NCBI GenBank assembly: GCA_020201035.1
Contig: JAIVHO010000032.1
Coordinates: forward strand, 111,763 to 175,762
Length of the DNA: 64,000 bases
Direction of reading: 5' to 3'
DNA from: Bacteroidales bacterium
Lineage (GTDB): Bacteria; Bacteroidota; Bacteroidia; Bacteroidales; VadinHA17
Shown here: positions 56,762-64,000 of the stretch, in pieces
Position numbering within the stretch: position 1 is the first letter of the stretch
Layout of the letters: each line of letters opens with the position of its first letter
The notes under the pieces: generated by a model
What the model was told of the DNA's origin: nothing
Seen by the model: only the letters and a program-made list of their open reading frames with translations
The model's database searches: none
Made by a program: the position numbers and the translations under genes

Positions 56762-56813
56762 CAGACAGAGAGAATGGTAAAATAAAGTAATAATCAGATA
56801 TAGATAAGAAAAG

Positions 56814-57443
56814 ATGATTCACGATTACAATACACAGCGCAACAGGATGGCGCTGCCTGAATATGGCCGCAATGTCCAGAAGATGGTTGAACATATCAAA
56901 ACTATCAAGGACCGGGATGAGAGAAACAAGGCAGCCCGGACAATTATCCAGATTATGGGTAATCTGAATCCGAACCTTCGTGACTCTGGTGATGTCAAGC
57001 ATAAGCTATGGGATCATCTTACAATTATTGCAGATTTTAATCTTGATATTGATCCTCCCTATCCACAACCCAAAAGGGAGATTCTTACAGAGAAACCTTC
57101 AAGGGTTGAGTACCAGTCGGGAGAGGTTAAATATCTGCACTACGGTCGCGTAGTCACAATGATGATTGAAGAGGCAGCAAAAATGGAGGAGGGAGAGGAA
57201 CGTGATTACCTTGTTACCCTTATTGCCAACCAGATGAAAAAGGCGTCAGCCTCCTGGAACAGGGGAAATATTACAGATGAGGTTATACTGAAAGATCTGG
57301 TTGAAATATCAGGTAATAAGATCACCGTTCCTGCCAACATTAAACTGTTAGAGGTAAAAGAGCTGCTTGGACCAAAGAAGAAAAAACCACAACCCAGACA
57401 GAATAAGCCGCTCAATAAAAGAAAGTATCAGGGTAAACACTGA
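56814..57443 (+). CDS. DUF4290 protein
   Basis: 209 residues. DUF4290 is a Bacteroidota-specific family, normally beside murA, as here with a 5-bp gap. Recognised by DYNTQRNRMALPEYGRNVQKM, NPNLRDSGDVKHKLWDHL and YLHYGRVVTMMIEEA. The protein is helical with a lysine-rich tail (GPKKKKPQPRQNKPLNKRKY) and no membrane segment. The function is unknown; its neighbour suggests a link to the cell wall. Confidence 0.88.
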   Translation: MIHDYNTQRNRMALPEYGRNVQKMVEHIKTIKDRDERNKAARTIIQIMGNLNPNLRDSGDVKHKLWDHLTIIADFNLDIDPPYPQPKREILTEKPSRVEYQSGEVKYLHYGRVVTMMIEEAAKMEEGEERDYLVTLIANQMKKASASWNRGNITDEVILKDLVEISGNKITVPANIKLLEVKELLGPKKKKPQPRQNKPLNKRKYQGKH

Positions 57444-57448
57444 AAACT

Positions 57449-58756
57449 ATGAGTACCTTCATTATCGAGGGAGGGCACAGACTGCACGGTGAGATTGAAC
57501 CACAGGGTGCGAAAAACGAAACTCTTCAGATTCTGTGTGCCACTCTTCTGACTGCCGATGATGTAACTGTCCGGAATGTACCGGACATCCTTGATGTAAA
57601 CAAGCTGATAGAACTTCTTAAGAGCCTTGGCGTAAAGGTAACCCCTGGTGATTCAGGGGTATATACCTTTAATGCCTCTGTTGTGGATACTGAATATGTA
57701 CACAGCAGGGAATTTTTGACTCAGAGTGCTGCGCTCCGGGGCTCCGTAATGGTTGTTGGCCCCCTGCTGGCACGCTTCGGGAAAGCCGGAATGCCCAAAC
57801 CGGGGGGTGATAAGATCGGACGCAGAAGAATGGATACCCACTTTTCAGGATTTGAGAAACTGGGAGCCATATTCACCTTTGACATCTCTACATCAGTCTA
57901 TTCGGTTGCTGCAGACAGACTGAAGGGGGCCTATATACATCTTGATGAGGCATCGGTGACAGGAACGGCAAATATTATAATGGCCGCTGTTCTTGCTGAG
58001 GGCAGAACCACAATCTATAACGCAGCCTGTGAACCCTATATACAGCAGCTCTGCCGTATGCTGGTCAGAATGGGAGCACGAATTGAGGGGATAGCCTCAA
58101 ACCTGCTACATATTGATGGTGTTGAAGAACTGACAGGGTGTGATCACAGAATACTTCCCGATATGATCGAAACAGGATCATTTATAGGGATGGCAGCGAT
58201 GACCGGTTCAGAACTGACTATTAAAAATGTCTCATGGGATAACCTGGGTATAATACCTGACTCTTTCAGGAGGTTGGGAATAAAAGTTGAACGCAGAGGT
58301 GATGATATCCATATCCCTTCTCAGGATAGCTACCAGATCGAGAGCTATATTGACGGTTCAATAATGACCATTGCCGATGCAATTTGGCCGGGGCTTACTC
58401 CTGATCTTCTAAGTGTATTTCTTGTAACGGCAACGCAGGCGCGTGGATCTGTACTTATTCACCAGAAAATGTTTGAGAGCCGGCTATTCTTCGTGGATAA
58501 ACTGATTGATATGGGTGCACAGATAATACTGTGTGATCCTCACCGGGCAACGGTTATTGGTCTGGACAGAAAGATTAAACTGAGGGCAACAAATATGTCA
58601 TCCCCTGATATAAGGGCCGGTGTGGCACTGCTGATAGCTGCCATGTCAGCAGAAGGCACAAGTATAATTAACAATATCGACCAGATTGACAGGGGATACC
58701 AGCAAATAGAACAAAGGCTTAATGCTCTGGGAGCCAGAATTGAACGGGTAAAATAA
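57449..58756 (+). CDS. murA: UDP-N-acetylglucosamine 1-carboxyvinyltransferase
   Basis: 435 residues. First committed step of peptidoglycan synthesis: transfers enolpyruvate from PEP to UDP-GlcNAc. K22 and N23 of GAKNETLQIL are in place. The loop residue that is Cys in E. coli (PGGC) is Asp121 here (KPGGDKIGRRRMDTHF). In other bacteria an Asp there prevents alkylation by fosfomycin, so this enzyme is predicted to be insensitive. Part of a small operon DUF4290-murA-ridA; its last base is the first of ridA. Confidence 0.96.
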   Translation: MSTFIIEGGHRLHGEIEPQGAKNETLQILCATLLTADDVTVRNVPDILDVNKLIELLKSLGVKVTPGDSGVYTFNASVVDTEYVHSREFLTQSAALRGSVMVVGPLLARFGKAGMPKPGGDKIGRRRMDTHFSGFEKLGAIFTFDISTSVYSVAADRLKGAYIHLDEASVTGTANIIMAAVLAEGRTTIYNAACEPYIQQLCRMLVRMGARIEGIASNLLHIDGVEELTGCDHRILPDMIETGSFIGMAAMTGSELTIKNVSWDNLGIIPDSFRRLGIKVERRGDDIHIPSQDSYQIESYIDGSIMTIADAIWPGLTPDLLSVFLVTATQARGSVLIHQKMFESRLFFVDKLIDMGAQIILCDPHRATVIGLDRKIKLRATNMSSPDIRAGVALLIAAMSAEGTSIINNIDQIDRGYQQIEQRLNALGARIERVK

Positions 58757-59145
58757 TGAAGCAGAACAATATCAAACTCTTTCACAGTGTCAATGCCCCT
58801 GAACCCGGGGGTCACTATTCACAGGCGGCAATATATAACAATACGATTTATATCTCGGGTCAGTTGCCGGTAAACCCTTTTACAGGAGAAAAGGTGACAG
58901 GAAGCATTGAAGAACAGACCCTGCAGGTTCTTGAAAATATTGGTACTATTCTTAAAGATGCCGGCAGTGATATTTCAAAGGTTGTTAAGACAACCATATA
59001 TATTACAGATATCAATCACTGGGGAAGGGTTAACGAGGTGTACGCCGGCTTCTTTAAAAAGCATAAGCCTGCCAGGGCTGTGGTGCCTGTAACGAACCTG
59101 CATCACGGTTTCCTGATTGAAGTGGAGGTGGTGGCTGCTGTTTAA
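58756..59145 (+). CDS. RidA-family protein (Rid/YjgF)
   Basis: 129 residues. RidA proteins hydrolyse reactive enamine/imine intermediates from amino-acid enzymes. NAPEPGGHYSQAAIYNNTIY, the SGQLPVNPFTGEK segment and the C-terminal NLHHGFLIEVEVVAAV fit. The active-site Arg of the RidA subgroup is in HKPARAVVPV. It overlaps murA by 1 bp (TAATG), which suggests coupled translation. Confidence 0.93.
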   Translation: MKQNNIKLFHSVNAPEPGGHYSQAAIYNNTIYISGQLPVNPFTGEKVTGSIEEQTLQVLENIGTILKDAGSDISKVVKTTIYITDINHWGRVNEVYAGFFKKHKPARAVVPVTNLHHGFLIEVEVVAAV

Positions 59146-59213
59146 CAGATTCTCAGCTAACCAGAGCACCTGACTCACTATATGAGATGAAAACCTGCCC
59201 CACCTGCTGGCAG

Positions 59214-59261
59214 GACTTTCTGCTATTCTGCTGACATGACTTTCTGCTATTCTGCTGACAG
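59214..59261. repeat. Two copies of a 24-bp unit after ridA
   Basis: GACTTTCTGCTATTCTGCTGACA plus one base occurs twice without a gap, flanked by GCTGGCAG and GACAGGAG remnants. It lies in the 247-bp gap between the convergent ridA and OsmC genes. No gene or terminator is visible there. Confidence 0.8.
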
Positions 59262-59392
59262 GAGTTTATGACCCGCCAGCTGAGACGGGTATCTCTTATT
59301 CTTCGGACCTGAATTTCCAATCCATTGACAGACCCGGGTTTTACTCTGAACCTTATTTCTGAATATTATTAGTTATTCCCGGAAAGCCTCTC

Positions 59393-59818
59393 CTATTCCG
59401 GAGACTTATATATCAGGGTAGTTGTTGCAATTTCAGGAGCATCCTTTAAATGACGCTTTACAGCACACAGATCCATGGCATTTATTACCGCCTGCCTGTA
59501 TTTTTCGGGAAAACCCTCCGGCAGTCGGGCTTCTAGCTCAATCTTCTCAATCAACCGGGTCTCCCTGTTATATGTATGCCTTTGAATTATCCGAATCTCC
59601 GAAGAGTCTATTCCCCTGCTGTCGCAAAATCCCTTCACATACACACCTGCACAGGTGCCTATTGACGCCAGGAACAGTGTAAACGGCTCCGGCGCTGAAC
59701 CCTCTCCTCCTGACCGCACCGCCTGGTCAGTACGTATCACCATGTCACCTGTTTTTGCACTTACTTTTTTTCCGCCTTCAAAAAATATTTCCAGTTCCAT
59801 ATCAAAAATTTTTTGCAA
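59393..59818 (-). CDS. OsmC-family protein
   Basis: 141 residues; starts at ATG 59818 or at the second ATG six codons later. OsmC/Ohr proteins are thiol peroxidases with two redox Cys. Both are present: GTCAGVYVKGFC (first Cys of the pattern) and MDLCAVKRHL. APEPFTLFLASIGTC is the family hallmark. The dimeric protein protects against organic hydroperoxides; the Ohr versus OsmC subgroup is not decided. Confidence 0.85.
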   Translation of the reverse strand: MQKIFDMELEIFFEGGKKVSAKTGDMVIRTDQAVRSGGEGSAPEPFTLFLASIGTCAGVYVKGFCDSRGIDSSEIRIIQRHTYNRETRLIEKIELEARLPEGFPEKYRQAVINAMDLCAVKRHLKDAPEIATTTLIYKSPE

Positions 59819-59966
59819 AGATATATAGATATATGCATATATCTGCCTTATTCCCCGGTAATCGCTTTTTAGATAACTTTAACAACTGAAACCCGTCACT
59901 CATGGTGTTGAAGATTCAGATAACTGATCAGGGGTTAACAAACAGGTCAGAATAAATGGTATTATA

Positions 59967-60010
59967 CCCCAGGGCAAGCCCTGGACCCTTCTTTCCGGGG
60001 CAAGCCCCGG
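59967..60010. repeat. Pair of GC-rich hairpins with identical loops (REP-like)
   Basis: CCAGGGCAAGCCCTGG (59969-59984) and CCGGGGCAAGCCCCGG (59995-60010) are perfect inverted repeats with an AA loop. A third, looser one follows (TCCGCC and GGTGGA at about 60033-60058). The grouping resembles palindromic REP-type elements. It lies in the 529-bp gap 59819-60347. Confidence 0.75.
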
Positions 60011-60139
60011 GGAACTTAACCATACTCTCTCGTCCGCCGAAGCAAAACGCGAAGGTGGATTAAAAATAAACAAACTGAGGCAGTGGATATACAATCATGA
60101 CATATGCTTAATAACAGTTCTAATTAGCCACAGGGTTAT

Positions 60140-60147
60140 TACCTTTG
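60140..60147 (+). promoter_or_regulatory. -7 element of the PepSY membrane protein gene
   Basis: TACCTTTG matches TAnnTTTG, about 200 bp before the ATG. The long leader contains CTGCTTTCAAAGCAG and GGTGAA/TTCACC pairings, so it may be structured; it does not fit a riboswitch class I could recognise. Confidence 0.4.
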
Positions 60148-60347
60148 TAACCAGCTGCTTTCAAAGCAGTGACTCCGGGTGAATCCTTAAGATCAGACCA
60201 CCGGAAATTTCACCAAACTGATTTCTCCGATGAAATTTTGCATAGAACCAGGGAAACAGTAGTCAGAACTGATCTGAAAACGAAACAGAAAAAATAATTT
60301 ATTAAACCGGTATACATTAACCGGAATCTATATCAGAAGGCAGAGGG

Positions 60348-60944
60348 ATGGAAGCAAAAAAGAGGCATAGCCTGAAAGGTAATAACAGGAAAACTATTCA
60401 GTCGGTTCGAAAGATTCACCGCTTTTCCACCCTTGTACTTTTTCTTTTCCTTCTCATAATTGGTATTTCAGGAATTATACTTGGCTGGAAAAAAAACAGC
60501 GCCGAAATTATTATGCCCCACACATATGAAGGAACCTCTTCCGATCTTTCACAATGGCTTTCACTTGACTCTATCTACACTATTGCCTCCCGGGCAATTG
60601 CAGACTCCGTATCACCCGATTTACTGGTTGAACTGGACCGTATCGATGTAAGGAAAGAGAAAGGTGTGGCAAAAGTTGTTTTCCTAAGGCATCACTGGGA
60701 GGTACAGGTTGACGGTGCTACAGGCACCATACTCCATACAGGGAAAAGACGATCTGACCTCTTTGAGGATATTCATGACGGCTCAATCATTGACAATCTG
60801 GTCGGCACCCCTAACGATGAGTTTAAATTGATTTACACATCACTGATGGGCATTGCCCTTATTACTTTTACCATTACCGGCCTCTGGATGTACCTTGCAA
60901 ACGGAAACAGGAAAAGTCAGAAAAAAAAGAGAATCAGAAGTTAG
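60348..60944 (+). CDS. PepSY-associated membrane protein
   Basis: 198 residues. A basic N-terminus leads to a membrane segment (about 29-48) and a periplasmic PepSY-like domain, with VFLRHHWEVQVDGATGTILHTGKR, then IHDGSIIDNLVG; a second membrane segment lies at about 168-188. This two-membrane-segment arrangement is the short form of the PepSY-TM family, found with iron or heme uptake and reduction. The target here is unknown, as it stands alone. Confidence 0.75.
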   Translation: MEAKKRHSLKGNNRKTIQSVRKIHRFSTLVLFLFLLIIGISGIILGWKKNSAEIIMPHTYEGTSSDLSQWLSLDSIYTIASRAIADSVSPDLLVELDRIDVRKEKGVAKVVFLRHHWEVQVDGATGTILHTGKRRSDLFEDIHDGSIIDNLVGTPNDEFKLIYTSLMGIALITFTITGLWMYLANGNRKSQKKKRIRS

Positions 60945-61019
60945 CCGGCACTACCCGGTAAACAGCAGCATCATCCACCGGGGAAAAACTTTCCTCGCTC
61001 CCGCTCTTATCTCTTACAT

Positions 61020-61051
61020 GTTGTCATGATTGACCGGAAATACTATCTTTG
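61020..61051 (+). promoter_or_regulatory. Promoter of the metallo-hydrolase gene
   Basis: GTTG (61020-61023), 20 bp, TATCTTTG (61044-61051). The -7 box is exact. Leader about 40 nt. Confidence 0.45.
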
Positions 61052-61099
61052 ATAAGTTGACAGGGTTTGACAGAGTAATCACCGGCAAATTTCAATCGC

Positions 61100-62500
61100 A
61101 TGAAGCTTAAATTTCTGGGGGCTGTCCGCGAAGTAACAGGCAGCAAGCACCTGATAGTGACCGACAGCGGGAAAAGGATCCTGCTGGATTGTGGAATGTA
61201 TCAGGGCAAGGGGCTGGAGACAGATGCTCTTAACAGGGATCTTGGCTTTGATCCCTCCGGGATTGATCACCTTATACTGTCACATGCCCATATTGACCAT
61301 TCCGGACTTATCCCCTATATATACAAGCTTGGATTCAGGGGTTCCGTGGTAACCACAAATGCTACCAGGGATCTTTGTGCTATCATGCTGGCTGATTCAG
61401 GAGCTATACAGGAGCATGATACCTATACATTCAACAAAAAGAGAGCCCGAAAGGGTGAGGAGCCCGTTGAGCCTATATATACCAGAGCTGAGGCTGCTAT
61501 GGTAATGGAACTCTTTATTGGTGTTCCATTTAACAGGAAGTTCAGGATTGATGAAAATATAACTGTCAGATTTACCCATACCGGGCATATGCTGGGATCC
61601 GGTACTGCTTCTCTGGAGATCAGGGAGGGAAATGACACAATCCGTATTGCCTACACAGGAGATATAGGAAGACCCGTAAACAGAATTCTTAAACCTCCGG
61701 ACCCCTTTCCTCAGTGTGATATTCTTATAACAGAATCAACATATGGCAACCGACTGCATCAGGATACTATCAATTCAGGCAAGGAACTGCTATCAATAAT
61801 ACATAACACATGCGTGGAAAAGGGTGGAAAGCTAATTATTCCCTCATTCAGTGTCGGCCGCACACAGGAATTGGTTTATACCCTGAACAATTTCTACAAT
61901 AATAATCTCCTGCCCAGAATTGAGATATATGTTGATTCGCCGCTGTCCATAAATGCCACGGAAATATTCAGGCTGCACCCCGAATGCTTTAATAGTCAGA
62001 TCAGGGAGGTGATGGAGAGTGATCCTGATCCGTTCGGATTCAATTCACTTCACTATATCAGGCATGCCCAGGACTCCAAAAGGCTTAATGATATCAAAAA
62101 GCCGGTTATTATTATTTCAGCGTCAGGTATGATGGAAGCAGGCAGGATCAAGCATCACCTGGCAAACAATATATCCAATCCTGCCAATACGATTCTTGCG
62201 GTGGGATACTGCGCTCCACGCACCCTCGGGGCCAGACTCCTGAACGGAGAGAAGGAGGTATCCATACATGGCAACCTTTACGAGGTAAGGGCTGAAATAA
62301 AACGGATAGATTCCTTTTCAGGTCATGGTGATTACAGGGAGATGGCTGATTTTCTGCTATGTCAGGATCCCGCACTAATCAGCAACACCTTTCTTGTCCA
62401 CGGTGAAGAAGAGCCGGCACAGAAATACAGTGAATACCTCTCCGGTAAGGGTTTTCAAAACATCACTATTCCCAAAAAAGGCCTTGAATTCCGGTATTAG
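61100..62500 (+). CDS. MBL-fold RNA-processing-type metallo-hydrolase (beta-CASP)
   Basis: 466 residues. The metallo-beta-lactamase motif HAHIDHSG (residues about 57-64) and further ligands TGHMLGS, TGDIGR and the C-terminal SGHGDYREM and HGEEEP are intact. A beta-CASP insertion is recognised by PSFSVGRTQELVYTLNNF and ISASGMMEAGRIKHHL. Such proteins (YSH1/CPSF73 group) are predicted nucleases acting on RNA. The substrate in Bacteroidota is not known. Confidence 0.92.
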   Translation: MKLKFLGAVREVTGSKHLIVTDSGKRILLDCGMYQGKGLETDALNRDLGFDPSGIDHLILSHAHIDHSGLIPYIYKLGFRGSVVTTNATRDLCAIMLADSGAIQEHDTYTFNKKRARKGEEPVEPIYTRAEAAMVMELFIGVPFNRKFRIDENITVRFTHTGHMLGSGTASLEIREGNDTIRIAYTGDIGRPVNRILKPPDPFPQCDILITESTYGNRLHQDTINSGKELLSIIHNTCVEKGGKLIIPSFSVGRTQELVYTLNNFYNNNLLPRIEIYVDSPLSINATEIFRLHPECFNSQIREVMESDPDPFGFNSLHYIRHAQDSKRLNDIKKPVIIISASGMMEAGRIKHHLANNISNPANTILAVGYCAPRTLGARLLNGEKEVSIHGNLYEVRAEIKRIDSFSGHGDYREMADFLLCQDPALISNTFLVHGEEEPAQKYSEYLSGKGFQNITIPKKGLEFRY

Positions 62501-62521
62501 TTTTCTTCAGTCAATTATGCT

Positions 62522-62559
62522 GACAATTTGTCCATCCGGGCGATATGGCAATATATTTG
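62522..62559 (+). promoter_or_regulatory. grpE promoter with inverted repeat
   Basis: TTTG (62527-62530), 21 bp, TATATTTG (62552-62559). The -33 box sits inside GACAA-T-TTGTC (62522-62532), a perfect 5-bp inverted repeat. It is not a CIRCE element, but could be a regulator site for heat-shock control. Confidence 0.45.
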
Positions 62560-62597
62560 TTGTATCCGGGTATATCAATCTGTAAATGTGTTGAGAG

Positions 62598-63251
62598 ATG
62601 ACAAATAAAAAAGAGACCGAAAAGAGGGATAAAACAAATAGCAAGGCTACTGAAGCCACTGAAAGCAAGATCAATAAAGAAGATCAGCCGGTACCCGAAA
62701 ATGAGAACAATCCGGGGGGCAACAGAGGTGGTGAACCAGTTGCTGAAGATAAAGAACAAACCGGTACTGCCGCAAAAGAGGAAAATAGTGACAATATTGA
62801 GGAGCAGGCCCCCACAGCGGAAGAAAAATTGGCAGAGATGCAGGATAAGTATCTGAGGTTATCAGCTGAGTTCGACAACTACAGAAAAAGGACACTGAAA
62901 GAGAGGATTGAGATGACCAAAACAGCCGGTGAATCTATCCTGGTGAATATTCTGCCTGTTATGGATGATTTTGACAGGGCTGTGAAGATAATGGAGAATG
63001 CACCTGACGTTAAAGCAATGAAGGAAGGCATAGACTTAATATACAATAAATTACGTGATTTTCTTAAACAGAACGGCATTAAAGAGATTGAGTCAGATAA
63101 CCGTGAGTTTGATACAGACCTGCATGAAGCAGTAACCAGTATTCCAGCCCCTGAAAAAAAGATGAAGGGAAAAGTGGTTGACACCATTCAAAAGGGCTAT
63201 TACCTGCATGACAAGGTAATAAGATTTTCTAAAGTGGTAATCGGGGAGTAG
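62598..63251 (+). CDS. grpE: GrpE nucleotide exchange factor
   Basis: 217 residues. The first 75 or so are Glu/Asn/Lys-rich and disordered-looking (SKATEATESKINKEDQPVPE). Then a coiled coil and the GrpE core (KYLRLSAEFDNYRKRTLKER; VNILPVMDDFDRAVKIME) and the C-terminal beta domain (KGKVVDTIQKGYYLHDKVIR). GrpE releases ADP from DnaK. dnaJ follows 73 bp downstream. Confidence 0.95.
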   Translation: MTNKKETEKRDKTNSKATEATESKINKEDQPVPENENNPGGNRGGEPVAEDKEQTGTAAKEENSDNIEEQAPTAEEKLAEMQDKYLRLSAEFDNYRKRTLKERIEMTKTAGESILVNILPVMDDFDRAVKIMENAPDVKAMKEGIDLIYNKLRDFLKQNGIKEIESDNREFDTDLHEAVTSIPAPEKKMKGKVVDTIQKGYYLHDKVIRFSKVVIGE

Positions 63252-63324
63252 GGAAACCGCTAATACCCGTGGGCATCAAAAACAGGCTTGAAGCCCACTA
63301 ATTTTAATAACAGAGGAGCAACAG

Positions 63325-64000
63325 ATGTCAAAAAGAGATTATTACGAGATACTGGAAGTAGATAAGGGAGCCAGCAAGGAGGAGATAAAAAAATCGTATC
63401 GCAAACAGGCTCTTAAATACCATCCTGATAAGAACCCCGGTGATGCTGAGGCAGAGGAGAAGTTCAAGGAAGCGGCTGAGGCATACGAAGTTCTTAGCAA
63501 TGATGAGAAGAGAGCCCGGTACGACAGGTTCGGTCATGCCGGAATGGGTAACGGCGGAGGCTTCAGCGGACAGCATATGACAATGGAAGATATCTTCTCC
63601 TCCTTTGGTGATATCTTCGGTGATGCTTTCGGCGGATTCGGCGGGTTTAGCAGCGGTTTCGGAGGAAGATCAAGGCCGCAGGTAAACAGGGGTTCAAACC
63701 TCAGGGTCAGGGTGAAGGTAAACCTGCAGGATGTGGCCAAAGGGGTGGAGAAAAAGATAAAGGTAAACAAGTATGTTTCATGCAAAACCTGCGGAGGCTC
63801 AGGAGCTGCTGACAGCAATAGTTATGAAAACTGTTCAACCTGCCGTGGTAGCGGTCATGTTACCAGGGTTACAAATACCATACTGGGACAGATGCAAAGC
63901 ACCCAGACCTGCCCGGCCTGCGGGGGTGAAGGAAAAACGATCACCAAAAAGTGCAACAGCTGCTATGGAGAAGGAATTGTAAAGGAAGAGGAGGTAATTG
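63325..64000 (+). CDS. dnaJ: DnaJ chaperone, C-terminus outside window
   Basis: 225 codons, open to the window edge. The start follows a GAGGAG ribosome-binding site. J domain (1-70) with the HPD motif ([15 protein letters not shown]), a Gly/Phe-rich linker ([20 protein letters not shown]), substrate domain start ([20 protein letters not shown]), and the first three of four CxxCxGxG zinc repeats ([24 protein letters not shown]), with the fourth (CNSCYGEG) also seen. It presents unfolded clients to DnaK. Confidence 0.97.
   Translation, partial: MSKRDYYEILEVDKGASKEEIKKSYRKQALKYHPDKNPGDAEAEEKFKEAAEAYEVLSNDEKRARYDRFGHAGMGNGGGFSGQHMTMEDIFSSFGDIFGDAFGGFGGFSSGFGGRSRPQVNRGSNLRVRVKVNLQDVAKGVEKKIKVNKYVSCKTCGGSGAADSNSYENCSTCRGSGHVTRVTNTILGQMQSTQTCPACGGEGKTITKKCNSCYGEGIVKEEEVI

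Noticed and set aside
60148..60347. Cobalamin or SAM riboswitch before the PepSY gene
   Set aside because: The conserved B12-box or S-box core sequences are not present.

Overview
The window reads as a chromosomal segment of a Bacteroidota bacterium, most likely of the Bacteroidales/Marinilabiliales type. The evidence is: promoter-like motifs of the form TTTG-N18-21-TAnnTTTG in front of many genes; a str-S10-spc-alpha ribosomal cluster with no tuf and no adk; two secreted proteins with type IX secretion C-terminal signals; a SusC/BtuB-style TonB receptor with an N-terminal carboxypeptidase-regulatory-like domain; DUF4290 next to murA; and a GTPase-defective-looking EF-G paralogue of the kind known from Bacteroides. 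No phage, transposase, CRISPR, tRNA or rRNA gene was seen. Most of the window is housekeeping.

Layout. 1-5.7 kb (minus strand): a partial TPR protein, a PafA-type phosphatase homologue with several changed active-site residues, a T9SS-exported M14 carboxypeptidase, and ychF. 6.1-9.0 kb (plus): a von Willebrand A protein, then an ECF sigma factor, a small acidic ORF and a Spy-like periplasmic protein, with a shared bipartite motif before the sigma gene and before the small ORF. 9.0-12.7 kb (minus): hisS, a DUF4870 membrane protein and two secreted proteins of unknown function. 12.9-17.3 kb: a hybrid histidine kinase whose ATP-binding domain is degenerate and carries an 8-residue tandem repeat, converging on a SpoIIE-type phosphatase and a UbiD-family decarboxylase. 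18.3-37.7 kb (minus): eno downstream of an uninterrupted translation cluster, rpsL to rplQ, including fusA, secY, map, infA, rpmJ and rpoA. 38.4 kb (plus): the divergent EF-G paralogue. 40.6-47.3 kb (minus): tetR-tolC-adaptor-RND pump plus a small PII-like protein. 47.6 kb: a PKD/T9SS protein. 49.5 kb: a UvrD/PcrA helicase flanked on both sides by tandem repeats. 52.0-56.1 kb (minus): a thiamin salvage operon consisting of a TPP riboswitch, TonB receptor, PnuT permease and thiamin pyrophosphokinase. 56.1-64.0 kb: a DUF3052-like protein, DUF4290-murA-ridA, OsmC, a PepSY membrane protein, a beta-CASP metallo-hydrolase, grpE and the start of dnaJ.

The most unusual property of the window is its tandem repeats. 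At least eight unrelated short arrays (units of 15, 17, 20, 24, 24, 26, 27/28 and 70 bp) lie in gaps beside genes or inside one gene. Two of them (beside uvrD and the DUF4870 gene) are built from the 3' end and stop codon of the neighbouring gene. Other points for a second look are the altered PafA homologue, the degenerate repeat-bearing kinase, the EF-G paralogue without the catalytic histidine, the RND-linked PII-like protein, and a hairpin-bearing gap inside the S10 operon. I did not find a convincing new multi-gene defence or mobile system. All family assignments are by recognition from sequence, without database searches.
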